Positions 1 to 7,758 of a stretch of DNA of 59,860 nucleotides are shown piece after piece. Position numbers and translations under genes: made by a program. Source of the DNA: Eubacteriales bacterium (lineage in GTDB: Bacteria > Bacillota > JASUSC01); the NCBI GenBank assembly GCA_030446285.1, contig JASUSC010000003.1, forward strand, positions 1 to 59,860, read 5' to 3'. Under the pieces are notes generated by a model that saw only the letters and a program-made list of their open reading frames with translations, was not told the origin of the DNA and searched no databases. The number at the start of each line of letters is the position of its first letter. Position 1 is the first letter of the stretch.

Positions 1-72
1 TCATCTGGTTTCACAAAAATGGGTCGCATTTAATATTGCAGTTTAGACTTTTTTAACTTTTTTAAAAAGTTC

Positions 73-654
73 CTAGATGTTGGCTTTTATCACCCGTTCC
101 TCCGTAACTATGTAGTGAACGGGTTGGTCATGGGCTTCAGGATAAACCTGATCCCTCACCTGCAACTCAAAAGCAAGAGCCACAAAAACCGTTCCCGGCC
201 CGGTCTGGAGGAGAAAACGGTCGTAAAAACCGCCGCCATACCCTAACCGGTTTCCCTTTTCATCAAAGGCCACTCCCGGCACCAACACCAGGTCTATCTC
301 CTGCGGCGGCACCGGCCGTATGGCCTCCGGCTTGGGTTCGGGAATACCCCAGGCCCCCGTACCGATATCGTCAGGATAATTAACTATCAGGGTCGGAATA
401 AGTCTTTTGCCGGCAACGTCGGTGACCGGAACCACCACCCTTTTCCCCCGGGCCATGGTTTGCCGCAACAGATAATCGGTAGCAACCTCATTGCGAAAAT
501 CCAGATACATCATCACCGTCTTGGCCTGCTGGTACTCGGGTAATCCCATGACTCTTTCGGCAATAACCCGGCTTTTCTGCAGAACTTCTTCCCGGCTTAG
601 GGCCATCCGTTCTTGGAGTACTTGTTTCCGCAGCGCTTTCTTTTTCTCTTCCAC
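73..654 (-). CDS. 5-formyltetrahydrofolate cyclo-ligase
   Basis: Converts 5-formyl-THF to 5,10-methenyl-THF with ATP, a cytoplasmic folate salvage step. The 193-residue length is normal for the family. The C-terminal half carries the family signature GYGGGFYDRFL, preceded by the LVLVPGVAFDEKGNRLG strand-loop; the N-terminal part is rich in Lys/Arg (KKKALRKQ) as usual. The start is GTG at 654, with GGAGGA six bases upstream. The gene stands alone between the bioY terminator and the window edge. Downstream (1-72) there is only AT-rich sequence with an imperfect A/T hairpin, so no convincing terminator is visible. Family assignment is secure. Confidence 0.95.
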   Translation of the reverse strand: MEEKKKALRKQVLQERMALSREEVLQKSRVIAERVMGLPEYQQAKTVMMYLDFRNEVATDYLLRQTMARGKRVVVPVTDVAGKRLIPTLIVNYPDDIGTGAWGIPEPKPEAIRPVPPQEIDLVLVPGVAFDEKGNRLGYGGGFYDRFLLQTGPGTVFVALAFELQVRDQVYPEAHDQPVHYIVTEERVIKANI

Positions 655-800
655 CGCTAGTCCTCCATCCAGCCCAGGGCTGATGCTTTTTTCCTTTGCT
701 TTCGAATTAAAACGAAATAAGACAGATATGCTTTTAATTTCTTATTCGCTGCCGAAAAATTTTTTCCTGCAAAATTAAAAAAATTTTAAATATTTGCTGG

Positions 801-841
801 CAAAAGAAAAAGGGAGTAATCCCTCCTTCAGGACTACTCCC
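801..841 (-). terminator. Rho-independent terminator of bioY
   Basis: Read on the minus strand, an 11-bp stem with one mismatch (arms 831-841 and 812-822) is followed by a T-rich run (801-811). The bioY stop codon lies inside the hairpin. Confidence 0.8.
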
Positions 842-1409
842 CTCTTCTCTTCATTACCGCCAGCGCCACCGCCGCTGCCAATAGAGCCTTCCCGATATCA
901 AAACCGATAAAAGGCCAGAAGCCAATTTTAAGAACTCCGCTCCAGTTTACTGCTTTCCCAAGGTAAAAATTGAGGATTGCATAGAGATAGGGCAGGCCGA
1001 CAGCATAAATCACTGCCAGACCTGCAAGAGCAGCGGCTACAAACACCGGCAGTCTCTTCCCGCCACGAGCGGTAATCAAACCCGTAACACCGGCAGCAGC
1101 TATAAAGCCGAGTAAGAAGCCAAAAGTTGGCTTGAGAACGTAAGCCGGCCCGCCAAAGGGAGGCGAAGCAAAAACCGGTACCCCCACCAGTCCCAGCACC
1201 ACATACACTAACATGCTCAGAAAGCCGTCCCGCGGCCCTAAAATCATCCCGGCCATGAGGGCAACAAGGGGGACAAGACTGAAGGGCACCACCGCATTTC
1301 CTCCCACCCTGACGATAACTGCCGCCACCACTGCCAGCGCAGCAAAAGCTGCAATCCGAGCCATCTGCCGGGCGGGCATTCTTCTCTCTTCTCCAGTGGC
1401 CTTTTCCAT
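834..1409 (-). CDS. bioY: Biotin transporter BioY (ECF S-component)
   Basis: Substrate-binding membrane subunit for biotin uptake. About six hydrophobic segments are visible. The BioY-type regions are VPFSLVPLVALMAGMILGPRDG in the first third and the FGFLLGF and GVLKIGFWPFIGFDIGKA motifs later. I chose the ATG at 1409 because AGGAGGT lies nine bases upstream. An ATG at 1418 sits too close to that SD, and a further in-frame start at 1499 would lie upstream of the promoter. The resulting 191 residues match the family. No ecfA/ecfT genes are next to it, so it probably works alone or with a shared ECF module. Expression is predicted to be biotin-repressed through the BirA operator just upstream. 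Confidence 0.93.
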   Translation of the reverse strand: MEKATGEERRMPARQMARIAAFAALAVVAAVIVRVGGNAVVPFSLVPLVALMAGMILGPRDGFLSMLVYVVLGLVGVPVFASPPFGGPAYVLKPTFGFLLGFIAAAGVTGLITARGGKRLPVFVAAALAGLAVIYAVGLPYLYAILNFYLGKAVNWSGVLKIGFWPFIGFDIGKALLAAAVALAVMKRRGE

Positions 1410-1434
1410 TTCTGCCATACCTCCTCCCAAGGTA

Positions 1435-1475
1435 TTGTTAACTACTATTTTATTTTTGGTTAACCAGTGTGTCAA
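1435..1475 (-). promoter_or_regulatory. bioY promoter overlapped by BirA (biotin repressor) operator
   Basis: On the minus strand the -35 TTGACA (1470-1475) and -10 TAAAAT (1447-1452) are separated by 17 bases. Overlapping them on the plus strand is TTGTTAAC (1435-1442), 16 bases, then GTTAACCA (1459-1466). This is the bipartite BirA operator layout known from Firmicutes biotin genes. The operator covers the spacer and the -10, so bound BirA-biotin would block RNA polymerase. Confidence 0.9.
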
Positions 1476-1516
1476 GAAATACTTCTTCTCCATCGGCAAA
1501 AATTCTCCTCAATGCA

Positions 1517-1548
1517 AATAAAAAGGCTGCCCGGTAAGTCGGACAGCC
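1517..1548 (-). terminator. Terminator of the TerC gene
   Basis: Minus-strand hairpin GGCTGTCCG / CGGGCAGCC (arms 1540-1548 and 1525-1533), followed by TTTTTATT. It lies directly after the TerC stop at 1558. Confidence 0.85.
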
Positions 1549-1557
1549 GTATCACTC

Positions 1558-2451
1558 TCATGCCCGCTTCTCTTTCTCCTGAGCAGGGAGAGGACACTCC
1601 CAGGACTCCACGTGAGCCGCCGGGTGCACTTTCCCTTTGCGGGAAGCTATCAGCGACGCCACTACGCTTACCGTCAGGATGAGAGCAATCATCCCTAAGG
1701 CAAGACCGGTGGGCACATGAATATCGAAAATAAGCAGGAGGAGCTTCACGCCGGTGAGGAAGAGGATAGCCCCCACGCCCTGTTTGACGTAAATAAACAG
1801 GCGCTGAATCCGCTCCAGGAAGAAGTACATGGAGCGCAAACCTAAAATGGCAAAAATGTTAGAAGTAAATACGATAAAGGGATCGGTGGTAATGGAGAAA
1901 ATAGCCGGAATGGAGTCAATGGCAAACATGATGTCAGTACTCTCGATGATCAGCAAAACCAGGAGCAAAGGAGTCATGTGCAATCTGCCGTTTATCCGCA
2001 CCGTGAATTTTTCCTCGTGGTACTCACAAGTGACAGGGATAAAACGGCGCACAAAACGGGTCAGCCAGTTCTTCTCCAAATCGATTTTTTCTTCGCCGCC
2101 GAAGATAAATTTAAAGGCGGAGACAATAAGCAGTCCTCCAAATATGTAGAGGACCCATTGAAACTTTTCCACTAAGGAAGCTCCCGCCAGGATAAAAGCA
2201 AGGCGGAAAATCACTGCTCCTATAATCCCGTAAGTCAGCACCCGGCGCTGGTACTGGCCCGGCACGCCAAAAGCAGAGAATACCATTAGGAAAAGGAAGA
2301 GGTTGTCCACACTGAGGGAAAGCTCAATGAGGTAGCCGGTGAAAAAGTCTATCGCTTTTTGCGGCCCTTCAAAGAGAAACACACCGGCGTTGAAAAGCAA
2401 AGCCAAGGTAACCCAGAAAACAACCCAGAATAAAGCTTTTTTGAACGGCAC
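1558..2451 (-). CDS. TerC/Alx-family metal transport membrane protein
   Basis: Integral membrane protein of 297 residues with about eight hydrophobic segments. Two family hallmarks with membrane aspartates are visible: ELSLSVDNLFLFLMVF (near residue 45) and IESTDIMFAIDSIPAIFSIT (near 170). The family exports manganese or otherwise handles metal stress (Alx, MeeF/MeeY, YceF). The start is GTG at 2451 behind a GGGGGA-rich SD. The gene lies directly behind a yybP-ykoY manganese riboswitch, which supports manganese export as its role. The exact substrate is inferred from that context and not proven. Confidence 0.92.
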   Translation of the reverse strand: MPFKKALFWVVFWVTLALLFNAGVFLFEGPQKAIDFFTGYLIELSLSVDNLFLFLMVFSAFGVPGQYQRRVLTYGIIGAVIFRLAFILAGASLVEKFQWVLYIFGGLLIVSAFKFIFGGEEKIDLEKNWLTRFVRRFIPVTCEYHEEKFTVRINGRLHMTPLLLVLLIIESTDIMFAIDSIPAIFSITTDPFIVFTSNIFAILGLRSMYFFLERIQRLFIYVKQGVGAILFLTGVKLLLLIFDIHVPTGLALGMIALILTVSVVASLIASRKGKVHPAAHVESWECPLPAQEKEKRA

Positions 2452-2507
2452 AAATCATCCCCCCCCTGTCGTTGAAAAATATTTTAGTTAGCTACTGAAG
2501 TCTAGCC

Positions 2508-2646
2508 AAAGAAAAAACTCTACACCCCCTGGACGGCAAGTGTAGAGTCTCACTGGGCTTACGCCAACAAAGCCGGGCCAAGAAGGCCGTGATGACGACT
2601 TTGTTTCCTGTCCGCGAAAGGACAGGCAGTTACTCCCCCTACTTGC
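2508..2646 (-). promoter_or_regulatory. yybP-ykoY manganese riboswitch with terminator expression platform
   Basis: The minus strand from 2646 to 2536 carries the conserved landmarks in order: GGGGAGTA, a GCCTGTCC/GGACAGG hairpin, ACAAAGTCGTCA paired with CCGGCTTTGT, GGCGTAAGCC, then TGAGAC. P1 is formed by GCAAGT (2641-2646) and ACTTGC (2536-2541). A terminator hairpin (arms 2540-2548 and 2517-2525, then TTTTTT) shares its 5' arm with the 3' strand of P1. Manganese binding would therefore stabilise P1 and prevent termination, giving an ON switch. The target is the TerC gene. Confidence 0.93.
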
Positions 2647-2659
2647 GTTATTCCTTTAT

Positions 2660-3637
2660 TCAGGCTGACTCCCGGCGCAAAATAACACGGCTGCCTATAC
2701 GCAGAGGTGGTTTTTTCACCTGCAGTTTCTCTTCGAGAATAGCACCGGTCGTATTGTCTACCGCCACTCGTACTCCGTGCAGACCGCCGATTTGCAGGAG
2801 ATGTACATCTAACCACTCGATAATATAAGCATTTTCCTCTTTGAGAACGTTGTAGATGGGGAAGCGCGCTCTCTTCAGGAATATCTCTACCAGCTCCGAC
2901 TCCTGAGAGCAGGCAACACAGCGGTGGTAAGAAGCAGAAGCGTATTCCCGCCTGATTACCACCCGTTCCCGCAATGAATCTACTTTCATGTAGTAATAGC
3001 GGCTGCTGCGACAGGCTATAACATCCCACTGGAACGGACTTACTGCCGACGGTAAAACCCACATCTTTCCCCTGCGGTAATAAGCTGGGAGCTCTCTCGC
3101 TGCCAACAAACGGCTTCTCCGCTTCTGATGAACCCTCAACAGCAAGTAAAACCCAATTACTCCTAACGCAGAAAGCTGAAGAGAAAATTTCAGGTGAGGA
3201 ACCTCATATCCCACCATCAACGCTCCCAGCAGGGAGCCAATTACTACCGGATCAAAAAACCACACCAAGTTAAAGCTGTACTTCTTGCTGGAAAAAGGAT
3301 AGAAGAGGGGCACCCCCCACGGAGTCAGGGAATCCATCAGCAGATGGAGGGCCATTCCCAAAGCAGACACACCCAGCCCCTGAAAAAAGGTAAGGGGAAA
3401 CAAAAAACTAAGACCCGCCGCTAAAACAAGGCCAATTGCCGTTGCTCCCACAAGGGAGTGGGTAATTTCGCGGTGGTACTTGTAAAAGGCCCGGGCACCC
3501 TTGAGCATTACCACCCCGTCAAAATCAGGGGCCATACTGGCCAGAACCAGGCCGGCAACAGAGGCAGCCCCCAACTTTTCTTTCACTCCCAACCCGGCCA
3601 GCACAAACCCCAAGACCCCGTGGGAGATGAGATCCAT
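2660..3637 (-). CDS. YdjM/YfhP-like metal-dependent membrane hydrolase
   Basis: The N-terminal part, about 170 residues, has the DUF457/YdjM layout: DLISHGVLGFVLAGL, APDFDGVV, HREITHSL, ALHLLMDSLTPWGVPLFYP. Conserved His/Asp residues sit between membrane segments. The remaining ~150 residues form a soluble domain with a CVAC pair, as in the similarly long B. subtilis YfhP. I prefer the ATG at 3637 because GGGGTG sits six bases before it; a GTG at 3646 is also in frame. Substrate and role are unknown. The manganese riboswitch starts 13 bases after the stop codon, so this gene and the TerC gene may share transcripts. Confidence 0.85.
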   Translation of the reverse strand: MDLISHGVLGFVLAGLGVKEKLGAASVAGLVLASMAPDFDGVVMLKGARAFYKYHREITHSLVGATAIGLVLAAGLSFLFPLTFFQGLGVSALGMALHLLMDSLTPWGVPLFYPFSSKKYSFNLVWFFDPVVIGSLLGALMVGYEVPHLKFSLQLSALGVIGFYLLLRVHQKRRSRLLAARELPAYYRRGKMWVLPSAVSPFQWDVIACRSSRYYYMKVDSLRERVVIRREYASASYHRCVACSQESELVEIFLKRARFPIYNVLKEENAYIIEWLDVHLLQIGGLHGVRVAVDNTTGAILEEKLQVKKPPLRIGSRVILRRESA

Positions 3638-3683
3638 TTCTTTCACCCCGATGTTTTCTTCATGAATAACCCTCTAAGAGGGT

Positions 3684-3712
3684 ATTATATGCGAACGGCA
3701 AATTTTTTTCCA
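3684..3712 (-). promoter_or_regulatory. Candidate sigma-A promoter for the YfhP-like/TerC unit
   Basis: TGGAAA (3707-3712), 17 bases, TATAAT (3684-3689) on the minus strand, inside the end of hisJ. The -35 matches four of six positions. A 6-bp hairpin (3669-3683) lies at the start of the predicted leader. Confidence 0.5.
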
Positions 3713-4500
3713 TCCCTAAATGTAGCAATTTCCCGGTACCCCACTTCTTTAATCAATCGCAATGCCTGTTCAAAAGCGTAGCCCACATCTTCCGGCTGGT
3801 GAGCATCTGAACCTAGGGTTACTGGCACCCCGCTTTCACAGAAAGCAACAAGGAACTCATAAGCCGGGTAGATCTCCTTCGCCGGTACCCTTAGCCCGGC
3901 CGTGTTTACTTCCGCACACACTCCCGCTTCCCGAAACACCTTAGCCACCCGCCGGTACAGCTCTTTCATATCCCGCCGGGGGCGAAAGTTGAATTTTTTG
4001 ATCAAATCCGGATGAGCCATAATGTGAAAAAAACCGCTACCCGCCGCCTCCATTAACCGCTGAAAATAATACTCATAGAGTTCATCGATATCCCAGCGCT
4101 CGTAGCCGTCAAGGTAGTGCAAGTTGTCAAAGCCCCAGCCGTCAAGAAAATGGACCGACCCGATTACATAGTCAAAAGGATAGGAACGCAACAACTGCCT
4201 CAGCTTCTCCTCGTGGCCAGGAACGTAGTCAGCTTCAATCCCTAACCTGACGACGGTCCCTCCCATCTTCTCTGCTTCCGCCTTCAGGGCCATTACTTCT
4301 TGCACGTAGTCCGGTAATTTTTCTTCTGCCATGGCTATCCCGGGATCGCGCTCTTCCACCGGCAAAAAATACATGGGAAGGTGGTCGGCAAAGCCTATTT
4401 CGCCAAGACCCGCCTCCCGCGCCTTTTGGAGATAATCTTTTAACTCCCCGCTGGCGTGGCCACAGCGGGCGGTATGGACATGATAATCAACTAGGGTCAC
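3685..4500 (-). CDS. hisJ: Histidinol-phosphatase of the PHP family (HisJ-type)
   Basis: Predicted to dephosphorylate L-histidinol phosphate, the penultimate step of histidine synthesis. PHP-domain metal motifs are visible: DYHVHTARCGH at the N-terminus, GFADHLP, a central VRLGIEADY, GSVHFLDGWGFD, HIMAHPDL and the C-terminal VTLGSDAHQPEDVG. The length of 271 residues fits HisJ. The GTG start overlaps the TGA of the upstream membrane-protein gene and AGGAGG lies eight bases before it. No other his genes are in the window, so the precise substrate rests on family similarity only. Confidence 0.85.
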   Translation of the reverse strand: MTLVDYHVHTARCGHASGELKDYLQKAREAGLGEIGFADHLPMYFLPVEERDPGIAMAEEKLPDYVQEVMALKAEAEKMGGTVVRLGIEADYVPGHEEKLRQLLRSYPFDYVIGSVHFLDGWGFDNLHYLDGYERWDIDELYEYYFQRLMEAAGSGFFHIMAHPDLIKKFNFRPRRDMKELYRRVAKVFREAGVCAEVNTAGLRVPAKEIYPAYEFLVAFCESGVPVTLGSDAHQPEDVGYAFEQALRLIKEVGYREIATFRDGKKFAVRI

Positions 4501-5027
4501 GACACTCTCCTCCTGGCGATAAAGCGCGTTGCTTTATATACCAGATATATCCCCAGTCCGATGAGAAGGAAGGGCAACCCTAAACGCCAGAGGTGCCAGA
4601 AAGCCAAGGAGGTAAAAAAACAATGGTAATATAGCAGCGAAAGCAGCCCCGTTCCTATCAGGATCACTGCCAGCGGCCAAAAAGGGCGGCCAGCCGGGTA
4701 AAGGGAAGCAACGGCCATCCCAGCCCCGGCAGAAAATAAAAGCCAGGGCCAAACCGGCCTCATCTCATAAGTTGGAAGGACATCGAGAGCAAAAAGGAAA
4801 AAATAGAGGCCGATCAAAGCGAGGAAAGTACCTATGGCCGCATATCCTCCCCAGTTCCCCGTTGCAGCCCTAATTAAAAGGTACAAACCGGCCACAATCA
4901 AAAAGAGAGAAAAAATGGGGCGCAAATTTATCTCCAATCCTAAACTCTTTCCCAGCCAGTAAAGGCCCAGCAAAACCATGATGAATCCTAAAGCTGAGCG
5001 CCACCGGTTTTTCCTCACCGGTCTCAC
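4497..5027 (-). CDS. Hypothetical membrane protein with about seven TM segments
   Basis: The 176-residue product starts with a basic tail (RPVRKNRWR). Short hydrophobic helices separated by few polar residues follow, and the C-terminus is basic (KATRFIARRR). It resembles the small membrane proteins often encoded next to PspC-domain proteins (DUF5668/LiaF-N type), but I cannot name a family with certainty. The four-base overlaps with both neighbours suggest translational coupling in the pspC-hisJ operon. Start is GTG at 5027. Role unknown, plausibly envelope stress. Confidence 0.75.
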   Translation of the reverse strand: MRPVRKNRWRSALGFIMVLLGLYWLGKSLGLEINLRPIFSLFLIVAGLYLLIRAATGNWGGYAAIGTFLALIGLYFFLFALDVLPTYEMRPVWPWLLFSAGAGMAVASLYPAGRPFWPLAVILIGTGLLSLLYYHCFFTSLAFWHLWRLGLPFLLIGLGIYLVYKATRFIARRRVS

Positions 5028-5494
5028 CCCTCCTTCCTATTTCTGCCGCGGTAAAGGATAAGAAACAGACCCAGCGCAATCAGAGCAACAGGCCCGGCGA
5101 TGCGCTGGAAAAACCAACGCACCCTCTCAATAATCTCGTAGGGGAGAAAATTGAGAGCCAGCAACCACAATCCAGCCGCTATGAACAAAATCCCCACCAG
5201 AAGAACAAGTTGCGACCAGAACTGCGCCATCGTCCGGCTGCCAAACAATTTTTCGGATTCTCTCCCTTCTCCGGAGGAAAAAACATAAGTTTCCTCCGGC
5301 GGCGGCATTAGCACGGCCAACAAAAAGTAGACAATCAGCGCAGGAAACACTTTTGTCATCAGAGCAAAAATAACAAAAGCCGCCTGAACCCATAGAGGAT
5401 CTATTCCTAAGTATTCAGCCAGTCCCCCCGCTACCCCGGCTATTACTTTTTTCCGACTGCGCGGGGGCAGAGAAAAACGCACGCCGCCACTCAT
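5024..5494 (-). CDS. PspC-domain membrane protein
   Basis: Residues 1-65 form a PspC domain: RSRKKVIAGVAGGLAEYLGIDPLWVQAAFVIFAL, then a membrane segment ending in LAVLMPPPEE. After a short polar linker come two more hydrophobic segments and a basic tail (LYRGRNRKEG). PspC proteins act in envelope-stress sensing at the inner membrane. The start is ATG at 5494 (156 residues) with AGGAGGGGAG upstream. An extended reading frame to 5596 would overlap dedA and has no SD. Confidence 0.85.
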   Translation of the reverse strand: MSGGVRFSLPPRSRKKVIAGVAGGLAEYLGIDPLWVQAAFVIFALMTKVFPALIVYFLLAVLMPPPEETYVFSSGEGRESEKLFGSRTMAQFWSQLVLLVGILFIAAGLWLLALNFLPYEIIERVRWFFQRIAGPVALIALGLFLILYRGRNRKEG

Positions 5495-5505
5495 CTTCTC
5501 CCCTC

Positions 5506-6114
5506 CTAAATCGTTCCTCGCCGCCTGCGGTAGAAGAACCAAGCAACCAGAATCACCAAGGCTGCTACGATCACATAATCCAGCTTGTGGAACCACTGGC
5601 GAATAAGAGGCCAGTTCTCTCCCATTTTATACCCTAAATAAACCAGCAAAATACTCCAGGGCAGAGATCCTAAAAAAGTGTAAATAACAAAGCGCAAAAA
5701 GTTCATCCGGGCAATACCTGCCGGCAGGGAAATAAAGGTCCGCACCACCGGCATAAGGCGAGTCCAGAAAACCGTAGCCTCCCCGTGTCTCTGAAACCAG
5801 CGATCGGCCAGTTCCAGTTCTTTCTGTTTGATAAATATGTAGCGGCCGTATTTCTCCAAAAGAGGACGGCCACCAAAATAACCAACTGCATAAGCGATAA
5901 TAGAGCCGACCGTCCCTCCTGTTGTCCCTGCTAGCACCGCTCCCCAGAAGGTAATATCACCGCGGTAGGCTAAATAGCCTCCTAAGGGGAGAATTATCTC
6001 ACTGGGCAGGGGGATACAGGCGCTCTCTATGGCCATCCCTATCCCTACTCCCCAGTAACCCATAGCAGCAATATACTGGACAACCACCGCTAAAATTCGG
6101 TTAAAAAATTCCAT
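5506..6114 (-). CDS. DedA-family membrane protein
   Basis: DedA/VTT-domain protein of 202 residues. Visible hallmarks are ESACIPLPSEIILPLGGYLA near residue 30, G-rich GTTGGTVGSIIAYAVGYFGG, and the conserved FWTRLMPVVRTFISLPAGIARM loop (FxxRxxPxxR pattern). Four to five hydrophobic segments and an RRRR tail follow. DedA proteins support lipid-carrier recycling and membrane homeostasis; VTT members include undecaprenyl-phosphate and phosphatidylethanolamine flippases. The ATG at 6114 has GGAGGT seven bases upstream. It lies 10 bases after the MetE-like gene, in one operon. Confidence 0.93.
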   Translation of the reverse strand: MEFFNRILAVVVQYIAAMGYWGVGIGMAIESACIPLPSEIILPLGGYLAYRGDITFWGAVLAGTTGGTVGSIIAYAVGYFGGRPLLEKYGRYIFIKQKELELADRWFQRHGEATVFWTRLMPVVRTFISLPAGIARMNFLRFVIYTFLGSLPWSILLVYLGYKMGENWPLIRQWFHKLDYVIVAALVILVAWFFYRRRRGTI

Positions 6115-6124
6115 CTTCTACCTC

Positions 6125-7207
6125 CTACTTAAAATATTTCGCCCGCATTTTTGCTGCTAATTCCGCCGTCAACCGGTAGACCAGTTCCGCCCGTTCTGGA
6201 GTCAGGGTGCCAGTGCCGCAAGCGGGCGTAATAAGAGCCTGCCGGCACAATAGTTCAAGGGGTATCCCCCGCTCTGCCAGCCAGTTAAAATGAGCTTCCA
6301 GCCTCTCTACCAGGCTCTCGGTACTCTCCCCGTCAACGGCCGGCGAAGTGGGCACTATTCCCCAGGCCAGAACTCCGCCTCCGGCAAGAAAATCAGTGAG
6401 ATGAGGCAGGAGAACCACCAAGGAATCGAAGTAATTGTAAGCATCAAAGCTGATGACTTTTACCCCTCCCTCGAGGAGCAAGGTCCAGTCGATACCGGCA
6501 CAGGAATGAACCCCGGTAATTATCCCTTCCCGGTGAAGGAGTTCCGTCAAATAACGGAGCCCAGAAACAATGTCTTCCCTTTGCAGTCCCACATAAAGGG
6601 AGCTGCCGTAAGCATACATACCGGGATCGTCAATGAAAAGGAGCACAGGGAGACCACTTTTGGCCAGTTCTCTTCCCTGCCACAGGGCCTGCACACCCAG
6701 CGTGCGGAGAAGAATTTCTCGCAACTGCGGCTCGTAGTAAATCGCTTTGCCGGCACCGTCTTTCAAGTAGAAACCAACCGTTACCGGGCCGCTGATCTGC
6801 CCTTTTACCATTACCGCTCCCTCGGGGAGATTGTGGGTTTCAACTTTCCTCATGAAAGCGTAAAAACCGGAGGCAGCTTCGGGCGGAAAAGCAAAAAAAT
6901 TCAACGCTTCCCCATCACCTTCTTCGGCGGCTAAACATTTTTCTAAGAAGGAAGTCATCAACTCCGGTCCTTTTTCCGGCGGAAAATCTATTACCACCCG
7001 CCCCTCGTTATCCCTCGTGGCCAATCCTGCTTTGAGCAAGGGAGGAGCAAACTGTTCTACAAATCCCTCTTCTTTGCCCCGGCCGGGTAACTGAGGCCAG
7101 TGAGGAATGTCCGGAAAATATCGAAAAACCACGGCTAAAGCCTCTTCTTCCTCTGTATAAGGCAGACTTCCTATTCCGGTAGTTGCGAAACGTGGTTCCC
7201 AGTGCAC
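6125..7207 (-). CDS. MetE/UROD-like cobalamin-independent methionine synthase family protein
   Basis: A roughly 360-residue TIM-barrel protein corresponding to the catalytic half of MetE. N-terminal GIGSLPYTEEEEAL is typical of the short archaeal/clostridial MetE-like proteins. Likely zinc ligands are visible: HSCAG near residue 235 (His-x-Cys) and the C-terminal PACGTGTLTPE cysteine. The N-terminal duplicated domain of classical MetE is absent, so the methyl donor may not be methyl-THF-polyglutamate. I prefer the GTG at 7207, with GGGGAG six bases upstream, over the ATG at 7225, which lacks a good SD. It is first in the dedA-pspC-hisJ operon. Confidence 0.85.
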   Translation of the reverse strand: MHWEPRFATTGIGSLPYTEEEEALAVVFRYFPDIPHWPQLPGRGKEEGFVEQFAPPLLKAGLATRDNEGRVVIDFPPEKGPELMTSFLEKCLAAEEGDGEALNFFAFPPEAASGFYAFMRKVETHNLPEGAVMVKGQISGPVTVGFYLKDGAGKAIYYEPQLREILLRTLGVQALWQGRELAKSGLPVLLFIDDPGMYAYGSSLYVGLQREDIVSGLRYLTELLHREGIITGVHSCAGIDWTLLLEGGVKVISFDAYNYFDSLVVLLPHLTDFLAGGGVLAWGIVPTSPAVDGESTESLVERLEAHFNWLAERGIPLELLCRQALITPACGTGTLTPERAELVYRLTAELAAKMRAKYFK

Positions 7208-7284
7208 CGCTTTCTCCCCTTTCATCTTTCTTGAGATAAAAAATTAGCCTCCTTTCCCATCTCCGCCGCTAAATTCATTGTATA

Positions 7285-7313
7285 ATATTAATGTACCGGT
7301 TTTTGCAGGTCAA
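7285..7313 (-). promoter_or_regulatory. Sigma-A promoter of the MetE-like operon
   Basis: TTGACC (7308-7313), 17 bases, TAATAT (7285-7290) on the minus strand. It lies in the intergenic region shared with the divergent dgkA gene. Confidence 0.65.
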
Positions 7314-7367
7314 AAGTATTTTTTGCAATTACCGGCTGTATACTAATCAAGCAGGAGGATCGCCTTC

Positions 7368-7724
7368 TTGAAAGAATTAAAGCGCCTTCTTCGCGCCACA
7401 GGCTACTCCTTGCAGGGAATAAAATACCTCTGGACCCGGGAAAAGAACTTCCGGCTGCTGCTGGGAGCCACCGTGCTCGTAAGCGTTATGGGTTACATTC
7501 TTCCCTCCATCAGCCAGCAGGAAATGGCTCTCCTTCTCCTGGCAATGGCCCTGGTGACAGTGGCTGAAACTTTGAACACTGCCATCGAAAAAACTCTGGA
7601 CTATGCCTCTACAGAAAATTACCATCCGCTAATAAAAGTAGCCAAGGATGTGGCCAGCGCCGCCGTTTTTATCGCCATTCTCTTCGGCCTGGCCATCCTT
7701 TGCTTGAGTTTAATTACCCCGTGA
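7368..7724 (+). CDS. dgkA: Diacylglycerol/undecaprenol kinase
   Basis: Small membrane kinase of the DgkA family; in Gram-positives it phosphorylates undecaprenol. Three hydrophobic segments are present, with the active-site signature VAETLNTAIEKTLDY near residues 63-77 and HPLIKVAKDVASAAVF after it. The 118-residue length is typical. The start is TTG at 7368 with GCAGGAGG nine bases upstream. This is the only secure plus-strand gene in the window. In many Firmicutes dgkA sits with ybeY/cdd/era, but here it is isolated. It ends in its own terminator. Confidence 0.93.
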   Translation: MKELKRLLRATGYSLQGIKYLWTREKNFRLLLGATVLVSVMGYILPSISQQEMALLLLAMALVTVAETLNTAIEKTLDYASTENYHPLIKVAKDVASAAVFIAILFGLAILCLSLITP

Positions 7725-7730
7725 ACTTTT

Positions 7731-7758
7731 CCCGGCTTAGCTGGGATTTTTTATTTTG
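7731..7758 (+). terminator. Terminator of dgkA
   Basis: CCCGGC (7731-7736), loop TTA, GCTGGG (7740-7745), then ATTTTTTATTTT on the plus strand. It overlaps the last codons of the convergent nagA. Confidence 0.8.

Noticed and set aside
655..800. 6S RNA next to the 5-formyl-THF cyclo-ligase gene, as in Proteobacteria
   Set aside because: No long double-hairpin with a central bubble is visible; the sequence is AT-rich with only a short CAGCCC/GGGCTG palindrome.
1410..1499. N-terminal extension of BioY
   Set aside because: It would place the start upstream of the promoter and BirA operator; the ATG at 1409 has a well-spaced SD.
2559..3062. Minus-strand 167-codon frame
   Set aside because: It overlaps the YfhP-like gene in another frame and runs through the manganese riboswitch.
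7281..7344. Promoter for dgkA (TATAAT at 7281 or TATACT at 7339)
   Set aside because: Neither has an acceptable -35 at 16-18 bases on the plus strand.
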